Below the pieces are notes generated by a model that was not told the DNA's origin, made no database searches, and saw only the letters and a list, made by a program, of their open reading frames with translations. From the NCBI GenBank assembly GCA_039636785.1, contig CP144169.1:3410001-3474000 (forward strand): a stretch of 64,000 bases of DNA, read 5' to 3'. This document shows, piece by piece, positions 33,996-43,890 of this stretch. The position numbers and the translations under genes were made by a program. Every line of letters begins with the position of its first letter. Positions within the stretch are counted from its first letter, which is position 1. This DNA is from Micrococcaceae bacterium Sec5.7 (lineage in GTDB: Bacteria; Actinomycetota; Actinomycetes; Actinomycetales; Micrococcaceae).

Positions 33996-36503
33996 ATGAA
34001 AAACAAAACAGTCCCGGTCCTGGTCGGAACATTGTCTTGCGTCCTCATCGGAGGGGCAGCCATTGCGGCGGTTTCCAATTTCGCCGGCCCTCATGAAGAC
34101 GGCACGGCAGTCACGCCCGTGGGCATGCGCGTCACACCGGCCGGGCGGCAAACCACGCTCGGGGACCTGCCGCTGAACTCCGCCATCTCCCCCGACGGAC
34201 ACAGACTCGCCGTGACCAACAACGGACAAGGAACCCAGTCCCTGCAACTCGTCGATCTGGCCGACCACGAGGTGGACCAGACCATCACCTACAAGTCCCC
34301 GGAGTCCCTCTACATGGGCCTGGCATGGAGCCCGGACGGCACTAAGCTCTACGCCAGCGCCGCCGCGAATTCCAAAATCCGCACCTACGACTACTCCGGC
34401 GGCAAACTGGCCGAGGGCACGCCCATCCAGTTGCCCACTAAAACACCTGCCGGCAAAGCCCTGAACCTCTTCCCGGCCGGCTTGGCACTTACTCCCGACG
34501 GCAAGCGCCTGGTGGTCGCGGACCAGCTGGCCGACGCCGTGTCCGTCGTCGACCTCGCCACGGGCCATGTTGCGACAACGCCGGCCGGGCACCGTCCGCT
34601 CTCCGTCACGGTCTCCCCGGACGGGACAACGGCCTACGTCACCAACCAGGGCGCCTCCGACCTCTCCGCGGTGGACATCACCGGAGCTGAGCCGAAGACA
34701 TCGCGCACGCTCGGAGCGGGCCTGCACCCCAACAAGTCCGTCCTCTCCAAGGACGGAAGGAACCTCTACGTCGCCAATGGCGACGATGACACAGTCTCCG
34801 TGGTCGACACCGCCTCGGGCACAACCGCCAGCATCAGTCTCGCACCCGAAGATGGCGCACCGATCGGAACAAACCCCACCGGGCTGGCATTGGACGAGAC
34901 CGGACATCGCCTCTTCGTCAGCAACTCCGGTAACAACGACGTCGCCGTCGTCGATCTGGCCCGCAAGGCCGTCTCCGGCGTGGTACCCGTCGGCTGGTAC
35001 CCCACCTCACTTGCCTTGGCCGGCGGGAAACTGCATGTCACCAACGCCAAGGGACTGGGAGCGGGGCCGAACAACGGCCCCTCCCATCCGAACCCGGAGT
35101 CGGCTGCCGGCACCGCGGAGAACCAGTACAGCGGGTCCATGATCGTTGGCACGCTGAGCAGTTTTGACGTCCCTGAGGGCGGGCAGCTGCAGAAAACCAC
35201 CGAACAGGTCAAAAACAACAACCGGCCGGAGAACGCCGGGGGCAACGTGATCCCCCGCCAGCCCGGTCAGCAGAGCCCCATCAAACACGTGATCTACGTG
35301 GTCAGGGAAAACCGCACTTACGACCAGGTGCTTGGCAGTCTGGGCAAGGGCAACGGCGATCCGTCGCTGAATCTCTTCGGCGACGAGTCCGCCCCGAACT
35401 TCCGGGCCCTGTCTAAAAAGTTCACCACGATTGACAACTTCTACGCCGACGCGGAAGTCAGCGCCAACGGATGGAACTGGGTAGCCTCGGCCAACTCGAA
35501 CCCGTACGCCGAGCAGATGTGGCCGGCCAACTACTCCGGCCGGAAGGCACCGTACCCCAGCGAGGGCAATGCCCCGGAAATCGCAGCGCAGCAGCCGGAC
35601 AACACGTACGTCTGGCAGCGGCTCGCCAAGGCAGGCGTCAGCTTCCGCAACTACGGCTTCTACGTCGCCAACAATGCCGGCACGTTCAACGCCGCCGACC
35701 CGGTCCTGAACGCCCAAACAGACCACAATTACCGCGGCTTCGACATGAACTGCCCAGACACCGCCGGAACGTTCACACCGCTGAACGCCACTTGCGGGAC
35801 CCCGCGTGTGGATGAATGGACCAACGATTTCAAGTCCCAGGAATCGGCCGGAACTGTGCCCGCGGTCCAGTTTGTCCGGCTACCCAGTGACCACACGCAG
35901 GCCACCCGGACGGGTGCCCCGACGCCGAAGGCCTACGTCGCTGACAACGATCTCGCGCTCGGCAAGCTCGTGGACACGGTCTCCCACTCATCCGTATGGA
36001 AGGACACCGCCATCTTCGTCACCGAGGATGACGCCCAGAACGGCTCGGACCACGTGGATGCACACCGCACGCTGGCGCTGGCCATCAGCCCGTACACGCA
36101 GACCGGGAAGGTCGACTCAACCTTTTACAGCACCGCCTCGATGGTGCGAACCGTCGGCCTGATCGCTGGCATCGCGCCGCTGACCCAGTTCGACGCGTTC
36201 GCCACCCCGATGAGCGCGTCCTTCACGGCCAATCCCGACAACGCGCCGTACTCCGCGCTCAAGCCAAGCTACGACATGACAACCGTCAATGCGGCCAATG
36301 CCCCACTGGCCGCAAAGGTAGCGACGCAGGACACCGGCACAGAAGACAAGATTGATGAGCAGCTCTACAACAGGGCCATCTGGCAGTCAGTGCACGGTGC
36401 CGGTTCCCAGATGCCCGAACCTAAACACAACGTCATCGGTTCCGGCGGCCAACCCGCCGTCACCGGGAGCGGGCAACCCGCGCCCAGGGATTCCGACGGC
36501 TAG
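33996..36503 (+). CDS. YncE-like beta-propeller / phosphoesterase fusion, membrane-anchored
   Basis: ATG at 33996 (MKNKTVPVLVGTLSCVLIGG) gives 835 residues. After one signal helix come seven-bladed propeller repeats (residues about 40-370) with NSAISPDGHRLAVTNNGQG, LAWSPDGTKLYASAAANSK and SVTVSPDGTTAYVTNQG. From about residue 425 comes an alkaline-phosphatase/phosphoesterase domain: IKHVIYVVRENRTYDQVLG, FTTIDNFYADAEVSANGWNW and DTAIFVTEDDAQNGSDHVDA with metal Asp/His. Secreted phosphoesterases of this type are lipases or phosphatases of unknown substrate. It precedes the permease locus. Confidence 0.85.
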   Translation: MKNKTVPVLVGTLSCVLIGGAAIAAVSNFAGPHEDGTAVTPVGMRVTPAGRQTTLGDLPLNSAISPDGHRLAVTNNGQGTQSLQLVDLADHEVDQTITYKSPESLYMGLAWSPDGTKLYASAAANSKIRTYDYSGGKLAEGTPIQLPTKTPAGKALNLFPAGLALTPDGKRLVVADQLADAVSVVDLATGHVATTPAGHRPLSVTVSPDGTTAYVTNQGASDLSAVDITGAEPKTSRTLGAGLHPNKSVLSKDGRNLYVANGDDDTVSVVDTASGTTASISLAPEDGAPIGTNPTGLALDETGHRLFVSNSGNNDVAVVDLARKAVSGVVPVGWYPTSLALAGGKLHVTNAKGLGAGPNNGPSHPNPESAAGTAENQYSGSMIVGTLSSFDVPEGGQLQKTTEQVKNNNRPENAGGNVIPRQPGQQSPIKHVIYVVRENRTYDQVLGSLGKGNGDPSLNLFGDESAPNFRALSKKFTTIDNFYADAEVSANGWNWVASANSNPYAEQMWPANYSGRKAPYPSEGNAPEIAAQQPDNTYVWQRLAKAGVSFRNYGFYVANNAGTFNAADPVLNAQTDHNYRGFDMNCPDTAGTFTPLNATCGTPRVDEWTNDFKSQESAGTVPAVQFVRLPSDHTQATRTGAPTPKAYVADNDLALGKLVDTVSHSSVWKDTAIFVTEDDAQNGSDHVDAHRTLALAISPYTQTGKVDSTFYSTASMVRTVGLIAGIAPLTQFDAFATPMSASFTANPDNAPYSALKPSYDMTTVNAANAPLAAKVATQDTGTEDKIDEQLYNRAIWQSVHGAGSQMPEPKHNVIGSGGQPAVTGSGQPAPRDSDG

Positions 36504-36744
36504 CCATTCACGGCTCGGGGGCGGTCACCGACAATCGGTTGGCCGCCCCCACCCATGTCCCCTCAAACATGAGCCACCGGCCACATCAGGGAAGTCTCAG
36601 CCGCGACTATGGGCGCCACTGATGTGTCGAGGAACACAGCGGGCGTTAAGGATTCGTCAAGATCGCCCTTAATCCGGTCCGGCGACTGAGGCACAGTGCT
36701 ATGTTCGGCGTTGATCGCGGTGCGGTGCGCCGCGCGGAAAGGCA
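36504..36744. other. intergenic region upstream of the permease
   Basis: No gene seen in 240 bp. It contains an 11-bp-spaced half-site pair listed separately. I find no riboswitch that I can support by sequence alone. Confidence 0.4.
36645..36661 (+). promoter_or_regulatory. candidate response-regulator (KdpE) direct-repeat site
   Basis: GTTAAG (36645-36650) and GTCAAG (36656-36661) are 11 bp apart start to start, the spacing used by OmpR/PhoB-type regulators. They lie 87-103 bp before the permease ATG. The same half-site spacing recurs at 38808/38819. Confidence 0.4.
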
Positions 36745-36747
36745 TTG

Positions 36748-38724
36748 ATGACTACGTTGAGCAGGCCGCCGGCAGACCCGTCGGCACCGAAGCCCGGGGG
36801 CAAGGCGGCTCTGAAGAGCTGGCTGCTGTTCGGGCTGCAGGACAGCAAGGGCTCCCATCAGGGTCCGGGCGGAGTGCTGGCGTCGCACCAGAGGAAGCAC
36901 TCCTGGTGGCGGGTCATGTGCCTGACCGGCGTGGACTACTTCTCCACCCTGGGCTATCAGCCGGCGATTGCCGCCCTGGCGGCCGGGGTGATCTCCCCGC
37001 TGGCCACACTGGTGCTGGTGGCCGTCACGCTGCTCGGCGCCCTGCCCGTCTACCGCCGGGTTGCCGGGGAAAGCCACCGCGGCGAGGGGTCGATCGCCAT
37101 GCTCGAGCGGCTGCTGCCGCGCTGGGGCGGCAAGCTCTTCGTCCTGGTCCTGTTGGGCTTCGCCGCGACGGACTTCATGATCACCATGACGCTGTCGGCC
37201 GCGGACGCCACCGCGCATGTGATCCAGAACCCGATCGCCCCCGGCTGGCTGCAGGGGCAGAACGTGCTCGTCACGCTCATCCTGCTTGCGCTGCTGGCCG
37301 CGGTGTTCCTTCGGGGGTTCAAGGAAGCCATCGGTGTTGCCGTCGTCCTGGTTGCACTTTATCTGGGCCTGAACGTCGTGGTGGTGGCCGTGACGCTCTT
37401 CGAGGTATTCACCCAGCCTGTTGCCGTGGGTGACTGGTGGCAGGCTCTGTCCACTTCGCACGGGAACCCGTTCATGGTGATCGGCATCGCCTTGCTGGTC
37501 TTCCCCAAACTGGCGCTGGGCCTGTCCGGGTTCGAGACCGGCGTAGCCGTCATGCCCCAGATCCAAGGTGACGAAGACGACACCGAGGACAATCCGGCAG
37601 GCCGGATCAGGGGCGCCCGCAGGCTGCTGACCACGGCCGCCGTCATCATGAGTGCCTTCCTGATCACCACCAGCTTCATCACCGTCGTCCTGATCCCGGA
37701 GCAGGAATTCCAGCCCGGCGGCCAGGCCAACGGCCGTGCCCTGGCCTTCCTCGCCCACGAGTACCTGGGGGTCGGGTTCGGCTCGGTGTATGACATCAGC
37801 ACCATCGCCATCCTGTGGTTCGCCGGCGCCTCCGCCATGGCCGGGCTGCTGAACCTGGTCCCCAGGTACCTGCCCAGGTACGGCATGGCCCCGGGATGGG
37901 CCAAGGCCGTCCGTCCCCTGGTGCTCGTGTTCACCCTGATCGGGTTTCTGATCACCTACCTCTTCAACGCCGACGTCGACGCCCAGGGCGGCGCCTACGC
38001 CACCGGCGTCCTCGTGCTGATGACGTCGGCCGCGGTGGCCGTGACGCTTTCGGCCCGCCGCCGGAAACAACGCAAACGCACCGTGGGATTCGGCACAATC
38101 GCGGTGGTGTTCATCTACACGACGATCGCCAACATCTTCGAGCGTCCTGAAGGCATCCGGATCGCCGCGGTGTTCATTCTGGGCATCATCGTGATCTCGC
38201 TGCTTTCCCGGGTCCGGCGCTCCTTCGAACTGCACGCCACCCGCGTCCACCTGGACCGGCAGGCGCTGGAATTCATGTCCTCCAACCTCACCGGGCCCAT
38301 CGGGATCATCTCCCACGAGCCCCTTCGGCTGACCGCCGAAGCGTACCGGGACAAGCTCACGTCCGCGATCGAAGTCAGCCACCTGCCCATCGACTACCAG
38401 GCGCTGTTCCTGGAAGTGATCGTGGACGATTCCTCCGACTTCGAAACAGAACTCGAAGTACGCGGCGTGATCCGCCACGGATACCAGATCCTGGAAGTCC
38501 ACGGCCCGGTCGTGCCGAACACCATCGCTTCGGTGCTCCTGCACATCCGTGACGTGACGGGGCTGATGCCGCACATCTACTTCCGCTGGACGGAGGGAAA
38601 CCCGGTAGTCAATCTCCTGCGTTTCCTGTTCCTGGGCGAAGGCGAAATCGCCCCCGTCACCCGCGAAGTGCTGCGCGAAGCCGAACCTGACGTCACGAGA
38701 CGCCCCTGGGTCCACGTTGGCTGA
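36748..38724 (+). CDS. KimA-like APC-superfamily potassium/proton symporter
   Basis: ATG at 36748 follows GGAAAGG (TTG at 36745 is rejected). The 658-residue protein has 12 helices: [20 protein letters not shown] is the signature of KimA/KUP-like APC members, followed by [20 protein letters not shown] and [21 protein letters not shown] cytoplasmic tail (about residues 475-658) carries [20 protein letters not shown]. KimA of Bacillus is a high-affinity K+ importer controlled by c-di-AMP. Here KdpDE genes lie 1 kb downstream and no kdpFABC is present, so K+ uptake is a strong inference. Confidence 0.8.
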   Translation: MTTLSRPPADPSAPKPGGKAALKSWLLFGLQDSKGSHQGPGGVLASHQRKHSWWRVMCLTGVDYFSTLGYQPAIAALAAGVISPLATLVLVAVTLLGALPVYRRVAGESHRGEGSIAMLERLLPRWGGKLFVLVLLGFAATDFMITMTLSAADATAHVIQNPIAPGWLQGQNVLVTLILLALLAAVFLRGFKEAIGVAVVLVALYLGLNVVVVAVTLFEVFTQPVAVGDWWQALSTSHGNPFMVIGIALLVFPKLALGLSGFETGVAVMPQIQGDEDDTEDNPAGRIRGARRLLTTAAVIMSAFLITTSFITVVLIPEQEFQPGGQANGRALAFLAHEYLGVGFGSVYDISTIAILWFAGASAMAGLLNLVPRYLPRYGMAPGWAKAVRPLVLVFTLIGFLITYLFNADVDAQGGAYATGVLVLMTSAAVAVTLSARRRKQRKRTVGFGTIAVVFIYTTIANIFERPEGIRIAAVFILGIIVISLLSRVRRSFELHATRVHLDRQALEFMSSNLTGPIGIISHEPLRLTAEAYRDKLTSAIEVSHLPIDYQALFLEVIVDDSSDFETELEVRGVIRHGYQILEVHGPVVPNTIASVLLHIRDVTGLMPHIYFRWTEGNPVVNLLRFLFLGEGEIAPVTREVLREAEPDVTRRPWVHVG

Positions 38725-38786
38725 CGATGGACACCCGCTTCCGCCGCTCCATGAAAGGGTCTTCCGTCTGTCCCCGTCAGGATCCC

Positions 38787-38824
38787 GTTAAGATCGGCGC
38801 CCGGCCCGTAAGGGTTGCGTTAAG
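38787..38824 (+). promoter_or_regulatory. candidate response-regulator half-site cluster
   Basis: GTTAAG at 38787, GTAAGG at 38808 and GTTAAG at 38819 are spaced by 21 and 11 bp, about two turns and one turn of the helix. Together with the pair at 36645 this suggests a shared OmpR-family regulator, most simply KdpE encoded downstream. Confidence 0.4.
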
Positions 38825-38935
38825 AAGCCGTTCCCGGCGCCGTTTGCGGCGTCTACTCATGGTGTGGCCAGAAGGGCTACCACCACAGTGAAGGGGCAGA
38901 GCGCTCCGTGGTCTGCGACCGGAAAAGGGAATCGC

Positions 38936-39565
38936 ATGTGGATGATGCATTGGATCACGTCGATGGTACCGACGGCAGCAGGGTTGCCGGATTCGGATAA
39001 TGCTGGTGCCGGCCGGCGCCCCGGAGTGGACCTCGATTTCGTCACGGTGGACGGCGGGACGTTCGAGTACGCGCCTTCGGCCACTTCGGCGGCCCGGAGC
39101 TTCGAATACTCCGGACAGGCGGAGTGCATCGTTGACCGGCGCGGCAATAACTACCCGCTGCTGGCTGATGAGCGCGGAAGGATCATGCTTGGACCCACCC
39201 TGGGGGCAGCGGATCTGGTCTGGCTTCGACGTGCCTGGAACGACGCCCAGCGGGAACAGCCCCGAAACTATCCACTCGTAAGGGCGATGCCGGCCACCGA
39301 CGCCGGCTTCCTGGACTCGCTCTTCGAGGTGCTCGCAGCGACGGCGGGTGGCCCGGGTACCTGGGTCCTGCATCTGGGCCGCCGGGACTACCATGTGGAA
39401 AGCCTCCTCGAAGTCAGTGCCCTGCTGCTCAAAGAAAAAGACTTGTCGGACGCGGTTGTCGACGATCCCTTCGGACATTCTTACCGGCCAGCCCGTCTCA
39501 GCCGGGGTCGGCTGGCGCTCACGGAACGCCATGTTGTGGTGTACCGGGAAACCGGTCCCGCCTAG
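38936..39565 (+). CDS. hypothetical protein of the K+ locus
   Basis: ATG at 38936 follows AAAAGGGAA. The 209-residue protein begins MWMMHWITSMVPTAAGLPDS, has no membrane helix, and contains VDLDFVTVDGGTFEYAPSA, WLRRAWNDAQREQPRNYPLV and GTWVLHLGRRDYHVESLLEV. No known family is recognised. It sits between the permease and kdpD in the same orientation, with half-sites for a response regulator upstream, so a role in potassium or osmotic response is possible. Confidence 0.7.
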   Translation: MWMMHWITSMVPTAAGLPDSDNAGAGRRPGVDLDFVTVDGGTFEYAPSATSAARSFEYSGQAECIVDRRGNNYPLLADERGRIMLGPTLGAADLVWLRRAWNDAQREQPRNYPLVRAMPATDAGFLDSLFEVLAATAGGPGTWVLHLGRRDYHVESLLEVSALLLKEKDLSDAVVDDPFGHSYRPARLSRGRLALTERHVVVYRETGPA

Positions 39566-39659
39566 CCGGCCCGGTCTGCGTTCACGTGACTACCCTGAAC
39601 CTGGACGTGGCCGCCGCGAAAAGTTAGCCCCCCACGCCGAACCCTGAAAGGATCAGCAC

Positions 39660-42323
39660 ATGGGACGCGGAACATTGCGGATTTTTCTGGGGGCCGCCCC
39701 CGGAGTCGGAAAGACCTTCGACATGCTTGAAGAAGCGCACCGGCTGCTTTCCGTGGGCGAAGACGTCGTTGTCGGCTTCGCCATGCACCATGGCCGGCCT
39801 GAGACCAGGGCCCTGCTGGCCGGCTTGGCGATTATCCCTCCGAAGATCCTCAGCCACCGTGGATCGGACGTGGAGGAGATGGACATTGACGCCGTCCTGA
39901 GCCGCCGACCGGCAACCGCGGTGGTCGATGAATTCGCCCATTCCAATGTCCCGGGCAGCCGTAACCTGAAGCGGTGGCAGGACATCGAGGAGCTGCTCGC
40001 GGCCGGAATCCATGTCCTCTCCACCGTCGACATCCAGCATCTGGCCTCCCTCGGGGACGTCGTCAGCGCCATCACCGAAGTCGAGCAGGCTGAAACCGTC
40101 CCGGATGAGGTGGTGCGGCGGGCCGATCAGATTGAACTGGTCGACATCACGCCTGAACTCCTGCGCCAGCGCCTGGGCGCAGGAAAAGTGTACGCACACG
40201 ACAAGATCGATGCCGCTCTGGCGAATTACTTCCGCGTGGGAAACCTCACGGCCCTTCGGGAACTGGCCCTGCTCTGGCTCGCCGACCGGGTCGACGAGGG
40301 ATTGTCCCGGTACCGTGCCGCACAGGGCATAAGCACCAGCTGGCCGGCCCGGGAAAGGGTAATCGTCGGGCTCACTGGCGGCCCTGAAGGCGAACTGCTC
40401 ATCCGCCGGGCCGCCCGCATCCTCACCCGTGTCAGCGGCGGTGACCTGTTGGCACTGCACGTGCGCCCCTCCCACGGAGTACTTGAAGAATCCCCTGTGG
40501 CGCTGGAGGCGCAAAAGAGACTCATTACGGACCTTGGCGGCAGCTACCATGTCGTCGCCGGAGATGACCCGGCCGAGTCACTGCTGGAGTTCGCCCGCAG
40601 CGTCAACGCCACCCAGATCGTGCTGGGAGTCTCCCGCCGCCACGGCCTGGGCAGGATCATCACCGGGGTCGGGTCAAAAGTGGTCCGCGGCTCCGGCGAC
40701 ATCGACGTGCACATGGTTTCCCATTCCGCGAGCACCCGCAGCACAGGGACGGCCCGTCACCGTGATCTGAGCAGGCGCAGAATCGTCCTCGGCCTGCTGC
40801 TCGCGGGCCTGCTGCCGGCTCTGCTGCAGCTGGTGTTGAACATGCAGCCGGGGCTGAGCCTGACCACCGGGGCTCTGCTCCAGCTCACCGGGGCCGTTGC
40901 GGTGGCGCTGATCGGCGGGCTCACGCCGGCGATAGTGGCGGCCCTGTGGTCCAGCCTGCTGCTGAACTACTTCATGACCGAACCCACAGGAACGCTCATC
41001 ATTCATGACCCGGACACCGTTGTGTCGCTCATCGTCTTCACTACTGTTTCGGCCGTGGTTGCGGTGATCGTGGACGTATCCGCCCGGCGGGCCAAGGAGG
41101 CCGCGCGCGCCCGGGCCGAGGCCACCACCCTGAGCGAACTGACCCGGATCGCAATTGCCTCGGAGGAGTCGCTCCAACCCCTCCTCGAACAGGCCAGAGA
41201 GGTCTTCCAGGTCCAGAGCGCGGCCCTGTTCACCCGGGCCAGCGACGAGGAGCGTATCACGCAAGGGAGCACCGGTCCCGGGACCAGCACACCCGCCCCA
41301 TGGCGGCTCGCCGCAGGAGCAGGCCTGCCTCTGCCGTCATCTCCTTCCGAGGCGGAGAGCGTTGAAGACATCGATGCCGACACGGCCCTGGCGCTGTCGG
41401 GCCGGACGCTATCGGCCGCCGACCGCCGCCTCCTCGCGGCCTTCGGCGCCCAAGTGACCGCGATCCAGGCCCGGCAGCAGCTGGTCACCAGCAACCGCGA
41501 CAACCTCCGCCTGGTCGAAGGCAACAAGATGCGCACGTCGATTCTCCGCGCGGTCTCCCACGACCTGCGCACGCCGCTGGCAGGCATCAAACTCGCCGTG
41601 AGCAGCCTTCGACAACGGCAGGTACGGTTCAGTTCGGCGGATCGGCAGGAACTGCTGGCAACCATTGAAAACTACTCCGACCGGCTCGACCATCTGGTGG
41701 GAAACCTGCTGGACATGTCCCGTATCACCAGCGACTCCGTCACCCCCCTCCTTCAACCGGTCCGCTGGCGCGATGTGCTTCCCGCAGCGCTTCAGGGCAC
41801 TCCCGGTGACCTTGTCCGCGTCGACCTGCCCGCCAACATGCCTCCCATTGACGCGGATCCGGGCATGCTGGAACGGGTCATCGCCAACGTAGCCGAAAAT
41901 GCCGTCAAATACGCCCCCGCATCGGACATCGTGATCGTCGGCGCGGCAGGAGGCGCAGGGGATGCCACCATCGACGGACAGCCCGCCAGCGAGCTCCGCA
42001 TCATCGACCACGGGCAGGGCGTCGGCCCCGAAAAGATCATGTCCATGTTCAGACCCTTCCAGCGTTTCAACGACAACCCCTCCTCCACAGGCATCGGCCT
42101 CGGCCTGGCCGTAGCCAAAGGGTTCACCGAAGCCATGGCAGGGACCCTCACCGCGGAACAAACCCCGGGAGGAGGCCTGACCGTGGTCATCCGGCTGCCC
42201 CTGTCCGCCGGGGCCGAGTTTCCTGCGCCCACTGGCGCCGCCGCCGCAGAACCTCGGCCCAGGATCATGCAACATTTCACATCCGGACCTTCGCCCTCCC
42301 GATCGAAGGAGCCCCGGCAATGA
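39660..42323 (+). CDS. kdpD: KdpD-type sensor histidine kinase
   Basis: The 887-residue protein follows the KdpD plan: an N-terminal domain with Walker A GAAPGVGKT at residues 11-19 and VVDEFAHSNVPGSRN, then a USP-like domain with the GVSRRHG stretch. Four membrane helices follow (about residues 375-470), then a GAF-like region, the H-box RAVSHDLRTPLAGIKLAVSS with phospho-acceptor His near residue 634, and an ATPase with GIGLGLAVAKGF. ATG is preceded by GAAAGGATC. It overlaps kdpE by four bases. Its usual target operon kdpFABC is not in the window. Confidence 0.92.
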   Translation: MGRGTLRIFLGAAPGVGKTFDMLEEAHRLLSVGEDVVVGFAMHHGRPETRALLAGLAIIPPKILSHRGSDVEEMDIDAVLSRRPATAVVDEFAHSNVPGSRNLKRWQDIEELLAAGIHVLSTVDIQHLASLGDVVSAITEVEQAETVPDEVVRRADQIELVDITPELLRQRLGAGKVYAHDKIDAALANYFRVGNLTALRELALLWLADRVDEGLSRYRAAQGISTSWPARERVIVGLTGGPEGELLIRRAARILTRVSGGDLLALHVRPSHGVLEESPVALEAQKRLITDLGGSYHVVAGDDPAESLLEFARSVNATQIVLGVSRRHGLGRIITGVGSKVVRGSGDIDVHMVSHSASTRSTGTARHRDLSRRRIVLGLLLAGLLPALLQLVLNMQPGLSLTTGALLQLTGAVAVALIGGLTPAIVAALWSSLLLNYFMTEPTGTLIIHDPDTVVSLIVFTTVSAVVAVIVDVSARRAKEAARARAEATTLSELTRIAIASEESLQPLLEQAREVFQVQSAALFTRASDEERITQGSTGPGTSTPAPWRLAAGAGLPLPSSPSEAESVEDIDADTALALSGRTLSAADRRLLAAFGAQVTAIQARQQLVTSNRDNLRLVEGNKMRTSILRAVSHDLRTPLAGIKLAVSSLRQRQVRFSSADRQELLATIENYSDRLDHLVGNLLDMSRITSDSVTPLLQPVRWRDVLPAALQGTPGDLVRVDLPANMPPIDADPGMLERVIANVAENAVKYAPASDIVIVGAAGGAGDATIDGQPASELRIIDHGQGVGPEKIMSMFRPFQRFNDNPSSTGIGLGLAVAKGFTEAMAGTLTAEQTPGGGLTVVIRLPLSAGAEFPAPTGAAAAEPRPRIMQHFTSGPSPSRSKEPRQ

Positions 42324-42994
42324 GCACCGTCCTGATCGTTGATGACGAGCGCCCGCTGCTGCGCGCACTTCAGATCAACTTCCGCGCGCACGGTTACACG
42401 GCACTCACCGCAGACGACGGGGCATCAGCCCTGAGAACCGCGGCCCGCAGCCCCGTGGACATCATCATTCTGGATCTCGGCCTGCCGGACATGGACGGCA
42501 TGGACGTCATCCGCGGCCTACGGGGCTGGACCCAGACCCCGATCATCGTCCTGTCCGCCCGGCACACCTCACAGGAAAAAGTCGAAGCGCTCGACGCCGG
42601 GGCCAACGACTACGTCACCAAGCCGTTCATGATCGACGAACTCCTCGCCCGCGTCAGGGCTGTTTCGCGCCACTCCGGCCAAGACCGTGAAGCACCAGCC
42701 GTCGAAACCGCACATTTCACTGTCGACCTCGCCAACAGGTTGGTCCGCCGCGGAACAGAGAATGTCCGGCTCACGCCCACAGAATGGAACATCCTGGAAC
42801 TCCTTGCCCGCAGCCCAGGCCGGCTCATCAGCCAACAGGAAATCCTGGTACACGTCTGGGGAAGCGCCTACGCCGGCGAAACCCAGTACCTTCGCGTCTA
42901 TATGGCTCAACTGCGGCGAAAACTCGAACCCGACCCGGCCAACCCCGCACACTTGATCACCGAACCCGGAAGGGGATACCGCTTCGAACGGTGA
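42320..42994 (+). CDS. kdpE: KdpE-type response regulator
   Basis: A 224-residue OmpR-family regulator: VLIVDDERPLLRALQINFRA, phospho-acceptor Asp52 in IILDLGLPDMDGMDVI, the conserved Lys in YVTKPFMIDELLAR, and a C-terminal winged helix (RLTPTEWNILELLARSPGRL, YLRVYMAQLRRKLEPDPANP). Translation is coupled to kdpD through ATGA. Candidate targets are the direct repeats at 36645 and 38787. Confidence 0.92.
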   Translation: MSTVLIVDDERPLLRALQINFRAHGYTALTADDGASALRTAARSPVDIIILDLGLPDMDGMDVIRGLRGWTQTPIIVLSARHTSQEKVEALDAGANDYVTKPFMIDELLARVRAVSRHSGQDREAPAVETAHFTVDLANRLVRRGTENVRLTPTEWNILELLARSPGRLISQQEILVHVWGSAYAGETQYLRVYMAQLRRKLEPDPANPAHLITEPGRGYRFER

Positions 42995-42995
42995 A

Positions 42996-43092
42996 TCACC
43001 TGTAGCCGTACCGACGTGAGAAAAGCGCGCTGAGGTAGCTGATCGCCGCGGAGATTCCGGCGTAGCCCACGGCTCCGACGGCCGTGGGCAGT
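42996..43092 (-). pseudogene. membrane-protein C-terminal remnant
   Basis: On this strand SLPTAVGAVGYAGISAAISY, then LSALFSRRYGYR and a stop at 42996-42998, form a typical last membrane helix with a basic tail. No start or upstream homology is visible. It looks like the end of a deleted transporter gene. Confidence 0.35.
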
Positions 43093-43890
43093 GAAGGGTG
43101 TCAGCCGACGTGGACACCGGGCCGGCGGTCGGGGTCAGGGTCGTGTTCGCGGATGATTTCGCGGACCACGGGCGTCCAAAACGATCTCCCTCATGCCAGC
43201 CATTTGGACCCTGTCGCCGCCGGCCGCGGCGAACGAGATCCGGAGCGATAGAACCGGCAGGGACCGGTGGAGCTGGTCGCGGAGCGCGAGAATTATTCAG
43301 GGCTCGTCGCCCACCCGAGGTATGAATATCAACGCAACCCCACCGGTGTTCAGCAGTCAGCGGTCCCGCCGAAGGCTCCTCAAAGGACCGCAGAAACCTG
43401 TCCCGCAAGCCGGTCCCCCGCCGACAGACCCAAGGGTGAGAACTCGGCAGAGGCCGCTTCGGCCGTTTGCACGGCCTGGATGACCAGCCCGGTGAACCGA
43501 CCGGTGAGTGAACCATACACGGGACACTGCTACGTTCCTGAACCGCTCGTCGGCCAGCGATATTCGCCCCGAGGGACCGCCCGCATTGCAGGCGGAAATC
43601 CAGAAGATTATCGGCCTGGTTTTGAAGACGCCGGATACTGACCAGCTGATAGTCACATCCGGGATTCACGGTTGCCTATTGACACCAGGGGTGATCCACG
43701 TCATAGACTACCAAAACGATTTGGGACGAGTTACAAGCGACTCTCGAGCGGGCTAGAAAGAGCACTTTCCTGGCGGATCCGTCGACAACTCGGTTGTCCG
43801 ATTCCACAAAGATCACGGCGGCCCCAGCATCCTGACACATCTTTTAGGTGTCCATAGATAACAGACCAATCTTGAGAGAAGTCACGCACT
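43093..43890. other. gene-poor 0.8-kb stretch
   Basis: Several short frames exist (for example 43508-43756) but none shows family features or a good ribosome site. The stretch marks the change from GC-rich DNA to the lower-GC block that begins with the NCS2 permease and may be the edge of an acquired segment. Confidence 0.4.

Noticed and set aside
36504..36747. c-di-AMP (ydaO-type) riboswitch before the KimA-like gene
   Set aside because: Known for kimA in Bacillus, but I could not find the conserved core by eye; a covariance search would be needed.
43508..43756. 82-codon open frame in the gap before the NCS2 permease
   Set aside because: No ribosome site, no family features, and composition does not change across its stop.
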